From Levilactobacillus wangkuiensis (GTDB lineage: Bacteria; Bacillota; Bacilli; Lactobacillales; Lactobacillaceae): DNA of 64,000 bases. The first letter of the stretch is position 1. Each line of letters opens with the position of its first letter. The notes under the pieces were generated by a model. The model had not been told where the DNA came from. It worked only from the letters and a program-made list of their open reading frames with translations, and ran no database searches. The stretch spans positions 219,195-283,194 of the forward strand of contig NZ_BOLM01000001.1 of the NCBI RefSeq assembly GCF_016861605.1, written 5' to 3'. Below are positions 32,039-41,945 of the stretch, in pieces. Position numbers and translations under genes: made by a program.

Positions 32039-32073
32039 AGGGCGTCGGTCGTTAATGACCGGGGTCCTTTTTC
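32039..32073 (+). terminator. Probable terminator after rbfA
   Basis: TCGGTC and GACCGG pair around GTTAAT with additional imperfect pairs outside, followed by CTTTTTC. The gap to truB (32025-32512) otherwise contains repeat A4 and no gene. Confidence 0.6.
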
Positions 32074-32275
32074 TGTGCAGTGATTGCAAATTGACGGTGG
32101 GGCAACGTGATTCTAGGGTTTCCATTAGCCAGCAACCTTTTGTCTGTGGTAAACTATATGAGCTATGCGTCTTAGGATGAGTTAAACCAATTTGATATCC
32201 AAATGAGACGTGTTATTGCCTGAGTGCGGTACCAATTAGCCAGAATTAGTGAAGACTAGCCAGGCTAGCAAATTT

Positions 32276-32457
32276 TAGTGACCAGAGGTGGATCAACCTG
32301 ACCAGCTGTGTCGGTGGCCTTAACTGAGTGTTTTTCTCAGTTTAGGCCACGGGACGACCTTTGAGACCGTTCTTTGGCTCAAAGTCGAGGTGGAAGACCG
32401 TTCCTTGGTCTGGAACCGGCCCCATAGCAGGACAGGTTGAATCCACCGGCGGAAACG
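32276..32457 (+). repeat. Structured intergenic repeat, family A, copy A4
   Basis: A 182 bp copy, ending 56 bases before truB and in the same orientation. The closing stem GGTGGAT-CAACCTG pairs with CAGGTTG-ATCCACC through bases different from all other copies. The inner hairpin is GTGGCCTTAACTGAG / CTCAGTTTAGGCCAC, with AACTGAG/CTCAGTT replacing GGCTGAG/CTCAGCC. Confidence 0.88.
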
Positions 32458-32512
32458 GATGGGTTCGAAACACTCATGTCCTAACACGTAGAAATGAAAC
32501 GGAGGAACCAGC

Positions 32513-33424
32513 ATGGATGGGATTATCCCCCTATATAAAGAACGCGGCATGACCAGCTTCGACTGTGTTGCCAAGCTGCGGCATATTTTACACACCAAAA
32601 AGGTTGGGCACAGTGGCACCCTGGACCCCAGCGTCGATGGTGTTTTGCCAATTTGTATTGGCTCAGCGACGAAGGTCGTTCCGTACTTGATGGCCTCCGG
32701 TAAAATGTACCGTGGAACCGTCACGTTAGGCTTCGCGACCACGACCGAAGATTTAGATGGCGAGGTCGTGGAGAAGCAACCGTTGACCACGCCGTTCACG
32801 TTTGAACAATTAACGGCAGCGACGGCAAAACTGACCGGGACCATTCAACAGACGCCACCGATGTTTTCCGCAGTCAAGGTCAACGGGCGCAAGCTGTACG
32901 AGTACGCGCGCGCTGGTGAAACGGTTGAACGGCCCACGCGGACGATTACCGTCGATCATTTTACGTTGACCGATGCTAGCACCTTTGACGCCGATGCTGG
33001 AACGCAGACCGTGGCCTTTGAAGTGGCCTGTTCCAAGGGAACCTACGTCCGGACGCTGGCCGTTGACCTGGGTCGCCAACTCGGCGTGCCCGCGGTCATG
33101 GCCTCGTTGACCCGGCACAAGAGTGGGGGCTTCACCCTGGACCAGACGGTGACGTTGGACCAGGTGGCCGAAGCCATGGCCAATGAAGATCTGAGTCCCA
33201 TTTTACGGCCAATCGACTACGCCTTAGCTGAATACCCGCACGTGGCCCTGAGCGACCGTGTCTGGGCTTTGGTTAAGAACGGCGTCTTCCTGACAACGGA
33301 AGAGGTAAACGGCGCTACGGCACCGGAGATTGCCCTGACGTATCAAGGTGCGATCAAATGTCTGTACCAATGGTCTGAAGAAAAACAACAATATAAACCG
33401 CTAAAAATGTTTGCGGTGAACTAA
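32513..33424 (+). CDS. truB: tRNA pseudouridine(55) synthase
   Basis: A 303-residue enzyme that makes the T-loop pseudouridine 55. The family start 'GIIPLYKERGMTSFDCV' leads to the catalytic Asp in 'HSGTLDPSVDGVL' and later 'CSKGTYVRTLA'. The C-terminal PUA-like part completes the normal length. GGAGG lies 7 bases before the ATG. It forms an operon with ribF, 22 bases downstream; repeat A4 lies in its probable leader. Confidence 0.95.
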   Translation: MDGIIPLYKERGMTSFDCVAKLRHILHTKKVGHSGTLDPSVDGVLPICIGSATKVVPYLMASGKMYRGTVTLGFATTTEDLDGEVVEKQPLTTPFTFEQLTAATAKLTGTIQQTPPMFSAVKVNGRKLYEYARAGETVERPTRTITVDHFTLTDASTFDADAGTQTVAFEVACSKGTYVRTLAVDLGRQLGVPAVMASLTRHKSGGFTLDQTVTLDQVAEAMANEDLSPILRPIDYALAEYPHVALSDRVWALVKNGVFLTTEEVNGATAPEIALTYQGAIKCLYQWSEEKQQYKPLKMFAVN

Positions 33425-33446
33425 GTTTTGAGAAGAGGAATTTCCA

Positions 33447-34403
33447 ATGGAAGTTATTCACATACATCACCCCTTAGATGCACGTCAGATTCCCGATGAG
33501 CCGGTCGTTTTGGCCATGGGCTTTTTCGATGGCGTTCACCGGGGGCACCAGGCGGTCATCAACCGGGCGAAGGCGGTAGCCCAAGCCAAGGGCGTTAAAT
33601 TAGCGGTCCTGACCTACGACCACCATCCAGCCTTGGTTTACCGGCCATTACAAGCGGATGATCAAAAGTATTTGAGTCCCATCAAACGGAAGCTGCAACA
33701 GCTGGACCGTTTGGGCGTTGACCGGGTCTTTTTGGTGAACTATACCGGTGATTTTGCGTCACAAAGTCCCCAGGAGTTCGTTGATAACTACCTGGTCGGC
33801 TTTCACACGGTAGCCGCGGTGGCGGGCTTTGACCACACCTATGGCAAGAAAGACGTGGCCAACATGGACCTGTTGCCAGGTTACGCCCAGGGCCGCTTTG
33901 AGGTGATTACCGTGCCAGAAGAAGCTAACGGCACGCAAAAGGTGAGCTCCAGCCATATTCGCGAAGCCATGAAGGCGGGGGATATTGACTTGGTTAACCA
34001 ATTACTGGGCTATACCTACCGTTCGACTGGGCTGGTCGTTCACGGCGAGGCCCGGGGCCGGACGATTGGGTACCCAACGGCCAACGTTTTGGCACCACAA
34101 GACGAATGGATTCCCGGTATCGGTATCTATACGGCTCGGCTCAAGGTCGGCGCCATCTGGTACCCTGGGATGGTCTCTGTGGGCCGCAACGTGACCTTTG
34201 GGGATAACCGCCCCATCACGGTCGAAATGAACCTGTTGGACTTCCAGGGCGACCTGTACGGCGAACCCGTTGAGGTCGAATGGCACCACCGGCTCCGCGG
34301 CGAGGTCAAGTTTGCCGATGCGGACGGTTTAGTGGCCCAGTTGAAGCAGGACGAGGACGATACGCGCGCCTACTTCCAGCAACTAGCAGCGCACGAATCG
34401 TAA
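33447..34403 (+). CDS. ribF: Bifunctional riboflavin kinase/FMN adenylyltransferase
   Basis: A 318-residue enzyme that turns riboflavin into FMN and then FAD. The N-terminal nucleotidyl-transferase domain shows 'GFFDGVHRGHQAVI' and the 'SSSHIREAM' tail motif; the C-terminal kinase has 'GRTIGYPTANV' and 'SVGRNVTFGDNRP'. GAAGAGGAA precedes the ATG. Cotranscribed with truB, as in Bacillus. Repeat B3 begins about 20 bases after its stop. Confidence 0.95.
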   Translation: MEVIHIHHPLDARQIPDEPVVLAMGFFDGVHRGHQAVINRAKAVAQAKGVKLAVLTYDHHPALVYRPLQADDQKYLSPIKRKLQQLDRLGVDRVFLVNYTGDFASQSPQEFVDNYLVGFHTVAAVAGFDHTYGKKDVANMDLLPGYAQGRFEVITVPEEANGTQKVSSSHIREAMKAGDIDLVNQLLGYTYRSTGLVVHGEARGRTIGYPTANVLAPQDEWIPGIGIYTARLKVGAIWYPGMVSVGRNVTFGDNRPITVEMNLLDFQGDLYGEPVEVEWHHRLRGEVKFADADGLVAQLKQDEDDTRAYFQQLAAHES

Positions 34404-34426
34404 CGGGTTAAACTAGTCGTTGGTTT

Positions 34427-34605
34427 CGCCTCCGGCTGGTGCAAATAGGCCGTGACGCTGTGGGCGCACGTTTGGAGCCGAAGGGCGGTCTCCAAACTTA
34501 CTTTGAGCCTCATGGACCGAGTCTCAAAGATAGCAGTTGCCTAAGCGGGAAACCCGCTAAGGCAACTCCCACGGCTTAGCCTATTTTCACCAGCCCTGCG
34601 GCTGA
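34427..34605 (-). repeat. Structured intergenic repeat, family B, copy B3
   Basis: A 179 bp copy on the minus strand, antisense to the end of the ribF transcript. Closing stem GGCTGGTGAAAATAGGC / GCCTATTTGCACCAGCC pairs at 16 of 17; the first hairpin AGTTGCCTTAGCGGG / CCCGCTTAGGCAACT is perfect; the third is GTTTGGAG / CTCCAAAC. Confidence 0.88.
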
Positions 34606-34711
34606 CACTGGTTTGGACCGTGACACATTCGTTTCTGAATGTGGTGTGTCACCGGTTGAAATAATGTTGGTTAGTCTAACTCAAAGCCCACTTAACCATA
34701 TTTTAAAAAAT

Positions 34712-34757
34712 TGTGTCACGCACTTCCCAAAAATGGGTTGTGGCGTGGCATTTTTCT
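34712..34757 (+). terminator. Terminator after ribF
   Basis: TGTCACGCAC..CCCA pairs with TGGG..GTGGCGTGGCA around AAAA, followed by TTTTTC. It ends the truB-ribF unit past repeat B3. Bases 34758-34914 show nothing else recognisable. Confidence 0.75.
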
Positions 34758-34914
34758 TTTGTGTTCGGCTATTTTGACAAATTAATTGGGTGGATGTCAG
34801 GGACGTGTTACCATCTGGCGTGGTGATCATCGTGGTGACGACCCTGACTGGTTCAGGGCCGGCCAACGCTCAAAATCACTGAAAATGGGTATTTTTCTCA
34901 GTAAATGCTAAAAA

Positions 34915-34941
34915 TTAGCACTTAATAGCAACGATTGCTAA
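34915..34941 (+). promoter_or_regulatory. Upstream CIRCE-like element
   Basis: TTAGCACTT, nine bases, then GATTGCTAA, matching the CIRCE pattern TTAGCACTC-N9-GAGTGCTAA with two mismatches. It lies upstream of the -35 and exactly 84 bp from the main CIRCE. Confidence 0.65.
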
Positions 34942-34958
34942 AAATTCTACCAGATTTC

Positions 34959-34987
34959 TTGACTTCAAAACCGGGTTTTGCTACATT
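34959..34987 (+). promoter_or_regulatory. Promoter of the hrcA-grpE-dnaK operon
   Basis: TTGACT (34959-34964) and TACATT (34982-34987) with a 17 bp spacer, between two CIRCE-type sites. A vegetative sigma factor should read it. Confidence 0.75.
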
Positions 34988-34998
34988 ATATATGTGTC

Positions 34999-35025
34999 TT
35001 AGCACTTGTGATGTTTGAGTGCTAA
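34999..35025 (+). promoter_or_regulatory. CIRCE operator (HrcA binding site)
   Basis: TTAGCACTT-N9-GAGTGCTAA at 34999-35025, one base from the consensus. It covers the expected transcription start, so HrcA bound here blocks the operon until heat or unfolded protein titrates GroEL away. Confidence 0.93.
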
Positions 35026-35041
35026 AAAAGGGGTGATTGTG

Positions 35042-36079
35042 ATGCTTTCAGAAAGACAAATGATGATTCTGCGAGCCGTTGTCCGCGATTTTACTAACAC
35101 TGGTGTGCCAGTGGGGTCCAAGACATTAGCCAAGCAGTTACCCATCCACGTAAGCTCAGCGACAATTCGTAACGAGCTGGCGGCGTTGGAGGAGCAGGGA
35201 CTCATTGAGAAAACCCACTCGTCTTCCGGTCGAATTCCTTCAGGCGAAGGCTACCGGTACTACGTCGACCACCTGGTTAAACCAGATCCGTTACGGCCCA
35301 ACGATATGGATGTGATTCAGTCTTCATTAGGCGGCGATTTCCACAAGATTGACGAAATTATTTCGCAATCGGCAACGATTTTGTCCAACCTGACTAGCTA
35401 CACGGCCTTTACGTTGAAGCCAGAATTGAAGAACAGTCGTCTCAGCGGGTTCCGGTTAGTGCCACTCGGCAAGCGGCAAGTGATGGCCATCCTGGTTACC
35501 GATAGTGGTGACGTGGAGAACCAGACCTTCGACGTGAACGAGACGGTAACCGGGGATCAGCTCGAGGCGGTCGTCCGGTTGATTAACGATCAGCTGGTTG
35601 GTTTGACGTTGCCAGAGGTCTTACAGAAGTTACAAGCAGATATTCCGATGAAAATCGCCAACTATTTACAAAGTCCCGAGGGCTTCCTAGATATCTTTGG
35701 CGACGTGCTCACCCGGGCCGCACAAGAGCGGTTCTACGTGGGTGGTCGGCTCAACCTGTTGAACTTCTCACAGGACAGTGACGTGGATTCACTGAAGTCG
35801 TTGTACTCATTGATCGATAAGACCGATGACATTGCCAACGTTTTGGGGCAACCGAGTGATAAGATTTCCGTGCAAATCGGAAATGAAATGACCAACGATG
35901 CGCTCCGTAACTTCAGTTTGATCACCGCCACCTACGACGTCAATCAGCACGGCAAGGGTATGATCGCCATTCTGGGACCGACCCGGATGCCATATTCACG
36001 GATGTTGGGAATTGTCGGTGCGTTTCGTGAAGAGCTCGCGAAAAAACTATTAGATTATTATCGGTTTTATGACGAGTAA
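35042..36079 (+). CDS. hrcA: Heat-inducible transcription repressor HrcA
   Basis: A 345-residue repressor of the class I heat-shock genes. The winged helix spans about 1-75 ('GSKTLAKQL' and 'SSATIRNELAALEEQGLIEKTH' split here), the GAF-like dimer core follows, and the C-terminus carries 'ITATYDVNQHGKGMIAILGPTRMPYSRM' in two parts. The start is set by AAGGGGTGA seven bases before the ATG. First gene of hrcA-grpE-dnaK-dnaJ, autoregulated by CIRCE sites directly upstream. Confidence 0.96.
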   Translation: MLSERQMMILRAVVRDFTNTGVPVGSKTLAKQLPIHVSSATIRNELAALEEQGLIEKTHSSSGRIPSGEGYRYYVDHLVKPDPLRPNDMDVIQSSLGGDFHKIDEIISQSATILSNLTSYTAFTLKPELKNSRLSGFRLVPLGKRQVMAILVTDSGDVENQTFDVNETVTGDQLEAVVRLINDQLVGLTLPEVLQKLQADIPMKIANYLQSPEGFLDIFGDVLTRAAQERFYVGGRLNLLNFSQDSDVDSLKSLYSLIDKTDDIANVLGQPSDKISVQIGNEMTNDALRNFSLITATYDVNQHGKGMIAILGPTRMPYSRMLGIVGAFREELAKKLLDYYRFYDE

Positions 36080-36099
36080 AGAAAGGGAGGTTTTTTATC

Positions 36100-36684
36100 G
36101 TGGCTGACAAGCAACAACCATCCACCGATGATGAAACTGCGGCAAAGGCCGCCACTACTAAGCAAGACCCAGACAAGACTGAGCAAGGCGCAGCAGCGGA
36201 ACCAAAAGCCGCCGCTAAGCCAACCGTTACGGCTGAACAGTTAGCCGCCGTGCAAAAGAAGGCGGATGACTTCGAAGACAAGTATCTTCGGGCCGAGGCG
36301 GAAGTGCAGAACATGCAAGCCCGTTACCAAAAGGAACAGGCGTCGCTCATCAAGTATGATGGTCAGCAACTCGCGAAGGACGTGCTCCCCGTAATTGATA
36401 ATTTGGAGCGAGCTTTAGCGGTTGAAGCGACCGATGATGCCAGCAAGCAGATCAAGAAGGGTGTTCAGATGACCTACGACCACATGGAAGACGCGTTGAA
36501 GCGCAACCACGTGACCGAGATCGAAGCACTGGGCAAGCCATTTGATCCAACATTGCATCAGGCTGTTCAGTCCGTCCCCGTTAGTGATGGGCAAACGGCT
36601 GAAACAGTGGTTAACGTGCTGCAAAAAGGCTACCAATTGAAGGACCGGGTTCTCCGGCCAGCAATGGTTGTCGTGGCACAATAA
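36100..36684 (+). CDS. grpE: GrpE, nucleotide exchange factor of DnaK
   Basis: A 194-residue cochaperone. An acidic, Ala/Thr-rich disordered N-terminus (about 1-45) leads to a long coiled coil ('ADDFEDKYLRAEAEVQNMQARY' region) and a beta-rich head ending in 'GYQLKDRVLRPAMVVVAQ'. It releases ADP from DnaK and acts as a heat sensor in many bacteria. GTG start with AAAGGGAGG upstream; 20 bases after hrcA. Confidence 0.95.
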   Translation: MADKQQPSTDDETAAKAATTKQDPDKTEQGAAAEPKAAAKPTVTAEQLAAVQKKADDFEDKYLRAEAEVQNMQARYQKEQASLIKYDGQQLAKDVLPVIDNLERALAVEATDDASKQIKKGVQMTYDHMEDALKRNHVTEIEALGKPFDPTLHQAVQSVPVSDGQTAETVVNVLQKGYQLKDRVLRPAMVVVAQ

Positions 36685-36720
36685 ATTTATAAATAAAAAC
36701 TAAAAAAGAGGGAATTTTTG

Positions 36721-38592
36721 ATGGCAAGTAACAAGATTATCGGAATTGACTTAGGGACGACGAACTCTGCTGTCGCCGTTCTCGAAGGTAGCACGCCTAA
36801 GATCATCGCGAACAAGGAAGGTGCCCGGACGACACCATCCGTTGTCGCTTTTAAAGACGGCGAAACGCAAGTTGGTGAAGTGGCCAAGCGCCAAGCAATC
36901 ACCAACCCCAACACCATTTCATCTATCAAGAGTCACATGGGTGAAGCAGGCTTCAAGGAAACGATTGATGGCAAGGATTACACGCCAGAACAAGTTTCCG
37001 CAATGATTTTGCAACACCTGAAATCATTCGCCGAAGATTACATTGGCGACACGGTTGATAAGGCCGTTATCACGGTCCCAGCTTACTTCAACGATGCCCA
37101 ACGGCAAGCGACGAAGGATGCCGGTAAGATTGCTGGCTTGAACGTTGAACGGATCATCAACGAACCAACGGCCGCTGCTTTGGCTTATGGTTTGGACAAG
37201 CAAGACAAAGATGAAAAGGTTATGGTCTACGACCTTGGTGGTGGGACCTTTGATGTTTCCATCCTGGACTTAGGTGACGGGGTCTTCGACGTGCTCTCTA
37301 CGAACGGGGATACCCATTTAGGTGGGGACGACTTTGACCAAAAGATCATGGACTGGTTGATTGCCGGCTTCAAGGACGAAAACGGTGTCGACTTATCCAA
37401 GGATAAGATGGCTGTTCAACGGTTGAAGGACGCTGCTGAAAAGGCCAAGAAAGACCTTTCTGGTGTGACTGAAGCCTCAATCAGCTTGCCATTTATCTCC
37501 GCTGGCGACAACGGCCCATTGCACTTGGAAAAGAGCTTGAGCCGCGCTAAGTTCAACGAATTGACTGCTGACCTGGTTGAAAAGACCCGGATCCCAGTTG
37601 AAAATGCGTTGAAGGACGCTGACTTACAAGCTAGCGACGTCGACGTTGTCATCTTAAACGGTGGTTCTACGCGGATTCCAGCCGTGCAAGAAGCCGTACA
37701 AAAGTGGACGGGCAAGGAACCTAACCACTCCATCAACCCTGATGAAGCCGTTGCTTTAGGTGCCGCCGTTCAAGGTGGGGTGATCACCGGTGATGTGAAG
37801 GACGTTGTTTTACTTGATGTTACGCCATTATCCTTGGGTATCGAAACCATGGGTGGGGTCTTCACCAAGTTGATCGACCGGAACACGACCATTCCTACCA
37901 GCAAGTCACAAGTCTTCTCAACTGCTGCTGACAACCAACCAGCCGTTGATATCCACGTCTTACAAGGTGAACGGCCAATGGCTGCTGACAACAAGACGTT
38001 GGGTAACTTCCAACTCGCTGACATTCCAGCTGCCCCTCGTGGTGTTCCTCAAATCCAAGTGACTTTCGATATCGACAAGAACGGGATCGTAAACGTTTCT
38101 GCCAAGGATATGGGAACGAACAAGGAACAAAAGATTACCATCAAGAGCTCCGACGGTCTGTCTGACGACGAAGTTGAAAAGATGATGAAGGAAGCTAAGG
38201 AAAACGAAGCTGCCGACAAGCAACGTAAGGAAGAAGTCGACACTAAGAACGAAGTCGACCAATTACTCTTCCAGACCGACAAGACATTGAAGGACGTTAA
38301 GGGTAAGGTCTCTGACGATGAAATCAAGAAGGCTGAAGATGCCCGCGATGCTCTGAAGAAGGCCCAAGAAGCGAACAACTTGGACGATATGAAGAGCAAG
38401 AAGGATGACTTGAACAAGATCATCCAGGACCTCTCCGTCAAGTTATACCAACAAGCCCAACAGGCTCAACAAGCACAAGGTGCTGACGGCGCCGCTGCTG
38501 GCCAAGCTAGTGGTGATGCTAAGAGCGATGGTAAGGACGACAATACCGTTGACGGTGACTTCCACGAAGTTAACGACGACGATAAGAAGTAA
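36721..38592 (+). CDS. dnaK: Hsp70 chaperone DnaK
   Basis: A 623-residue chaperone. The ATPase domain shows '[13 protein letters not shown]', '[13 protein letters not shown]' and '[11 protein letters not shown]'; the substrate domain begins near '[16 protein letters not shown]' and the lid ends in a Gln/Ala/Gly-rich tail with acidic 'EVNDDDKK'. Like other Gram-positive proteins it lacks the extra segment of proteobacterial DnaK. ATG preceded by AGAGGGAA; a TTG three bases earlier is less likely. A terminator follows, and dnaJ comes after it. Confidence 0.98.
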   Translation: MASNKIIGIDLGTTNSAVAVLEGSTPKIIANKEGARTTPSVVAFKDGETQVGEVAKRQAITNPNTISSIKSHMGEAGFKETIDGKDYTPEQVSAMILQHLKSFAEDYIGDTVDKAVITVPAYFNDAQRQATKDAGKIAGLNVERIINEPTAAALAYGLDKQDKDEKVMVYDLGGGTFDVSILDLGDGVFDVLSTNGDTHLGGDDFDQKIMDWLIAGFKDENGVDLSKDKMAVQRLKDAAEKAKKDLSGVTEASISLPFISAGDNGPLHLEKSLSRAKFNELTADLVEKTRIPVENALKDADLQASDVDVVILNGGSTRIPAVQEAVQKWTGKEPNHSINPDEAVALGAAVQGGVITGDVKDVVLLDVTPLSLGIETMGGVFTKLIDRNTTIPTSKSQVFSTAADNQPAVDIHVLQGERPMAADNKTLGNFQLADIPAAPRGVPQIQVTFDIDKNGIVNVSAKDMGTNKEQKITIKSSDGLSDDEVEKMMKEAKENEAADKQRKEEVDTKNEVDQLLFQTDKTLKDVKGKVSDDEIKKAEDARDALKKAQEANNLDDMKSKKDDLNKIIQDLSVKLYQQAQQAQQAQGADGAAAGQASGDAKSDGKDDNTVDGDFHEVNDDDKK

Positions 38593-38615
38593 TCTTACTG
38601 TCAGTGTGTAAGCAG

Positions 38616-38650
38616 AAAGTCAGAGTCCGTGGGGCTTTGGCTTTTTGTTT
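38616..38650 (+). terminator. Terminator between dnaK and dnaJ
   Basis: AAGTCAGAGTCC pairs over twelve positions (several wobbles) with GGGCTTTGGCTT around GTG, followed by TTTTT. Partial read-through would make dnaJ less abundant than dnaK. Confidence 0.8.
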
Positions 38651-38762
38651 CGAGTATGCTATTCTTACTAGAGGATGTTTTAACAGCTGAATCGGTTGTA
38701 CCGAGTCTAGCTAGCGAACAACGCTAGTAACGGAAATATCGGAATTGATTGGGAGGAAAAAG

Positions 38763-39911
38763 ATGGCGGAAACGGACTTATATGGCGTTCTGGGCGTCGC
38801 AAAGGATGCCAGCCAAGCAGAAATTAAAAAGGCCTATCGCAAATTGTCAAAGAAGTATCACCCGGACTTGAACAAGGCCCCCGACGCGGCGGAGAAATTC
38901 AAGGCCGTACAGGATGCCTATGACGTTTTAGGTGACGAACAGAAGCGGTCAAACTATGATCAATATGGTTCCGCTGATGGCGCACAAGGCGGTTTCGGTG
39001 GCTTTGGCGGCGGTCAACAGGGTGGCTTCGGCGGCTTTGGTGGCGGCGGTGGTTTCGACGACATCTTTAACCAATTCTTTGGTGGCGGTGGCGGCCAACG
39101 TAATCCGAATGCCCCACGGCCAGGTCGAGACCTGCAATACCAAATGGACTTGAAGTTTGAAGAAGCCATTTTTGGGAAGAAGACCAAGATCAAGTATACC
39201 CGTGAAGCCCAATGCCACACTTGTGGTGGGAATGGCGCTAAGCCAGGGACTTCACCCGTGATTTGTCACCAGTGTGGCGGTTCCGGTTATGTGACGACTG
39301 AAACCAACACGCCATTAGGCCGGATGCGGAGTCAACAGCCTTGTCCTGTCTGCCACGGTACGGGCCAAGAAATCAAAGAAAAGTGCCCAACCTGTGGGGG
39401 TACCGGTCATACGGAAGACCAACACGAAGTTGAAGTCACCATCCCAGCTGGGGTCGACGACGGTCAACAAATGCGGTTGCAGGGCCAAGGCGAAGCCGGT
39501 CAAAACGGTGGTGGCTATGGTGACCTGTTTATCATCTTCCAAGTGGAACCCAGCAAGGACTTCCGGCGTGATGGCACGGAAATCTACTTTAACCAAGACG
39601 TCTCATTTGTCCAGGCAACCCTGGGGGATGACGTCACGGTCAAGACAGTGCACGGCGACGTGAAGCTGAAGGTGCCAGCTGGCACGCAAGGCGGCACGAC
39701 CTTCCGTTTAAAGGGTAAGGGTGCGCCGAGACTGCGGGGCAATGGGAACGGTGACGAACACGTGACTGTGAAAGTGGTCACGCCTAAGAACCTGAACAAG
39801 GGGCAACGCGATGCCTTACGTGACTTTGCTAAGGCCAGTGGTGAAAGTGTTACAGGTACTGGCAAAGGAAACTTATTTAACAAAATGCGCGACAAGTTCA
39901 ACGAAAACTAA
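38763..39911 (+). CDS. dnaJ: Chaperone DnaJ
   Basis: A 382-residue J-protein. The J domain (1-70) contains 'YHPDLNK' with the essential HPD; a Gly/Phe-rich linker runs to about 115; four zinc-finger repeats of the CxxCxGxG type ('CHTCGGNG', 'CHQCGGSG', 'CPVCHGTG', 'CPTCGGTG') follow; the C-terminal substrate domains complete the protein. The frame opens 18 bases earlier, but GGGAGG is placed for 38763. A good terminator closes the operon. Confidence 0.97.
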   Translation: MAETDLYGVLGVAKDASQAEIKKAYRKLSKKYHPDLNKAPDAAEKFKAVQDAYDVLGDEQKRSNYDQYGSADGAQGGFGGFGGGQQGGFGGFGGGGGFDDIFNQFFGGGGGQRNPNAPRPGRDLQYQMDLKFEEAIFGKKTKIKYTREAQCHTCGGNGAKPGTSPVICHQCGGSGYVTTETNTPLGRMRSQQPCPVCHGTGQEIKEKCPTCGGTGHTEDQHEVEVTIPAGVDDGQQMRLQGQGEAGQNGGGYGDLFIIFQVEPSKDFRRDGTEIYFNQDVSFVQATLGDDVTVKTVHGDVKLKVPAGTQGGTTFRLKGKGAPRLRGNGNGDEHVTVKVVTPKNLNKGQRDALRDFAKASGESVTGTGKGNLFNKMRDKFNEN

Positions 39912-39945
39912 ACGTGTGTTAAGAATGCGTGAATAGTTGATATAT

Positions 39946-39978
39946 CAAGGCTGCTGACGATTGTCAGTGGCCTTTTTT
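39946..39978 (+). terminator. Terminator of the dnaK operon
   Basis: AAGGC..CTGAC pairs with GTCAG..GCCTT around a short loop, with six T bases. Confidence 0.85.
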
Positions 39979-40042
39979 GATGGGCAAAATAACCGTGACC
40001 CCCCTGAAATGAAAAGAAAGGTTTAAGGTTGAGTGAGGTTGT

Positions 40043-40071
40043 TTGCAATCCGGGTAGGGCAATGATATTCT
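40043..40071 (+). promoter_or_regulatory. Promoter and leader of the dlt operon
   Basis: TTGCAA (40043-40048) and TATTCT (40066-40071) lie 17 bp apart. The roughly 140-base leader to dltX can form GTCGATTCG / CGAATCGGTCGAC; whether it regulates is unknown. No gene is seen in 39979-40215. Confidence 0.6.
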
Positions 40072-40215
40072 CAGAACATAAGGAGCGTGGTAGGGACCAC
40101 ATCAGCTCCAGGCTTAGCCAGCGTCGATTCGTCGGGGAGTTACCGATCTGGTTAAGTGGTGTACGGACGTCGACTTTGGGGGCGAATCGGTCGACAAACT
40201 TTGGGGGTGAATTTC

Positions 40216-40365
40216 ATGAGAGCAAAGTGGCTGGCTTTATGGCATCAGCCGGTGGTCGCTTTTATCGGCTGGACCTTATTCTACTTTGTGATTTTGATGG
40301 CGTTGGTTTATTTATACGGGTATAGCGGTTTGAATAATTCAACGTTCATTTACAACGAGTTCTAG
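40216..40365 (+). CDS. dltX: DltX, small teichoic acid D-alanylation protein
   Basis: A 49-residue membrane protein, one helix at about 13-35 and an exterior tail ending 'FIYNEF'. This C-terminal F-x-Y-x-x-F ending is the family hallmark, and in current models its Tyr carries D-alanine between DltB and the teichoic acid transfer step. GGGGGTGA precedes the ATG at 40216; longer upstream reading frames are not supported by a ribosome site. It is 53 bases before dltA, first in a five-gene dlt operon. Confidence 0.9.
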   Translation: MRAKWLALWHQPVVAFIGWTLFYFVILMALVYLYGYSGLNNSTFIYNEF

Positions 40366-40418
40366 TTGCGAGAACAACCAGCTCGCGGGAGTATGATTAA
40401 TCTTTGGGGGGATTGAGT

Positions 40419-41945
40419 ATGATTAGAAACATGATTACGGCCATGGATCAGTGGGCGCTCCAAGACCCGGAACGGTTAGCTTACGATGATCTTGGTCACA
40501 CAAACACTTACGGGGAATTAAAACAACGTTCGGACGCCCTTGCGGCTCACCTAGACGGGATGGACCTACCGGCACACGCACCAATCATGGTGTACGGTGG
40601 CCAAACCTTTGACATGATGGCAACGTTCCTGGGAATCGTCAAGAGTGGTCACGCTTATGTGCCAATCGACACGCACTCACCACTGGAACGAATTACCACG
40701 ATCAATGAGATTGCGCAGCCAGCTGCGGCGATTGCTGTCAGCGACTTGCCAACCACATTGGGTGACACACCGGTGCTTACCGCCGATGACTTAACCACGA
40801 TTTTTAACCAGTCCGTCGACTATCACGTGGACCATGGGGTTAGCGGGGATGACACCTACTACATCATCTTCACGTCAGGGACGACTGGCAAGCCTAAAGG
40901 GGTTCAGATTTCACACACCAATCTTTTAAGTTATGTGAACTGGATGCTGAGTGACGACTTCACGTTACCAGCCAATGCCCGCACGTTATCACAAGCGCCA
41001 TATTCGTTCGACCTGTCCGTCATGGATTGGGGACCGACCTTGGCAGCGGGTGGCACGTTGGTGGCGTTACCAAAGACCGTCACGGATAACTTCCGTGCCT
41101 TGTTTGAAACCTTACCGACGATGAACCTGAACGTCTGGGTCTCAACCCCATCCTTTGTGGACATTTGCTTAATGGAGCCCACATTTGATGCCACTCATTA
41201 TCCACAGCTCACCCGGTTCCTGTTTTGTGGCGAGGAATTAACGCATGCCACGGCGGCGAACCTGCACCAACGTTTTCCGAAGGCTCGTATCTTCAACACT
41301 TACGGCCCAACGGAAACCACGGTGGCGGTGACCCAAGTGGAAATTACGGAACAGATCTTAGCGGACTACCCGCGGTTGCCCATCGGCTACGCCAAGGATG
41401 ATACGCAGATTACCGTCGTTGACGACCAGCTCCAACCGGTTCCCGCGGGGACTGAGGGCGAGCTGATGATCAGCGGACCGTCTATGTCCAAAGGATACCT
41501 GCACAATCCAGAGAAGACTGAAAAGGCCTTTGTCACAGTAGACGGGAAAACAGTTTATCGCTCTGGTGACTTAGGGGTTCAATTGGACAACGGGTTGATC
41601 ATGTACCGTGGTCGGACTGATTTTCAAATCAAGCTTCACGGCTACCGCATCGAACTGGAGGAAGTTAACCACTACCTGTCCCAAGAGGACCACATCCAAG
41701 TGGGCGTTGCCGTACCACGGTACGACCGCAACCACAAGGTTAGTCAGTTGATTGCCTGGGTCGTCCCAAGCGAACCAGAAATTGCAAGTGAATTAGCCCT
41801 GACCAAGGCTATCAAACAGAATTTACAGGGCGGCGACATGATGGAATACATGATTCCACAGCGCTTCGTCTACAAGGAAAGCCTACCGATGACCCCCAAC
41901 GGCAAGGTTGATATTAAATCGATTATCGCCGAGGTCAATCAGTAA
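40419..41945 (+). CDS. dltA: D-alanine--D-alanyl carrier protein ligase DltA
   Basis: A 508-residue adenylating enzyme that activates D-alanine with ATP and loads it onto DltC. Adenylation signatures are 'FTSGTTGKPKGVQ' and 'NTYGPTETT', then 'YRSGDLG' and the late catalytic lysine in 'PNGKVDIKS'. GGGGGG lies six bases before the ATG at 40419. The stop overlaps the dltB start by one base, so translation is coupled. Confidence 0.96.
   Translation: MIRNMITAMDQWALQDPERLAYDDLGHTNTYGELKQRSDALAAHLDGMDLPAHAPIMVYGGQTFDMMATFLGIVKSGHAYVPIDTHSPLERITTINEIAQPAAAIAVSDLPTTLGDTPVLTADDLTTIFNQSVDYHVDHGVSGDDTYYIIFTSGTTGKPKGVQISHTNLLSYVNWMLSDDFTLPANARTLSQAPYSFDLSVMDWGPTLAAGGTLVALPKTVTDNFRALFETLPTMNLNVWVSTPSFVDICLMEPTFDATHYPQLTRFLFCGEELTHATAANLHQRFPKARIFNTYGPTETTVAVTQVEITEQILADYPRLPIGYAKDDTQITVVDDQLQPVPAGTEGELMISGPSMSKGYLHNPEKTEKAFVTVDGKTVYRSGDLGVQLDNGLIMYRGRTDFQIKLHGYRIELEEVNHYLSQEDHIQVGVAVPRYDRNHKVSQLIAWVVPSEPEIASELALTKAIKQNLQGGDMMEYMIPQRFVYKESLPMTPNGKVDIKSIIAEVNQ

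Noticed and set aside
40029..40325. 98-codon open frame before dltA
   Set aside because: It overlaps the promoter, leader and dltX in another frame; dltX has the ribosome site and the family ending.
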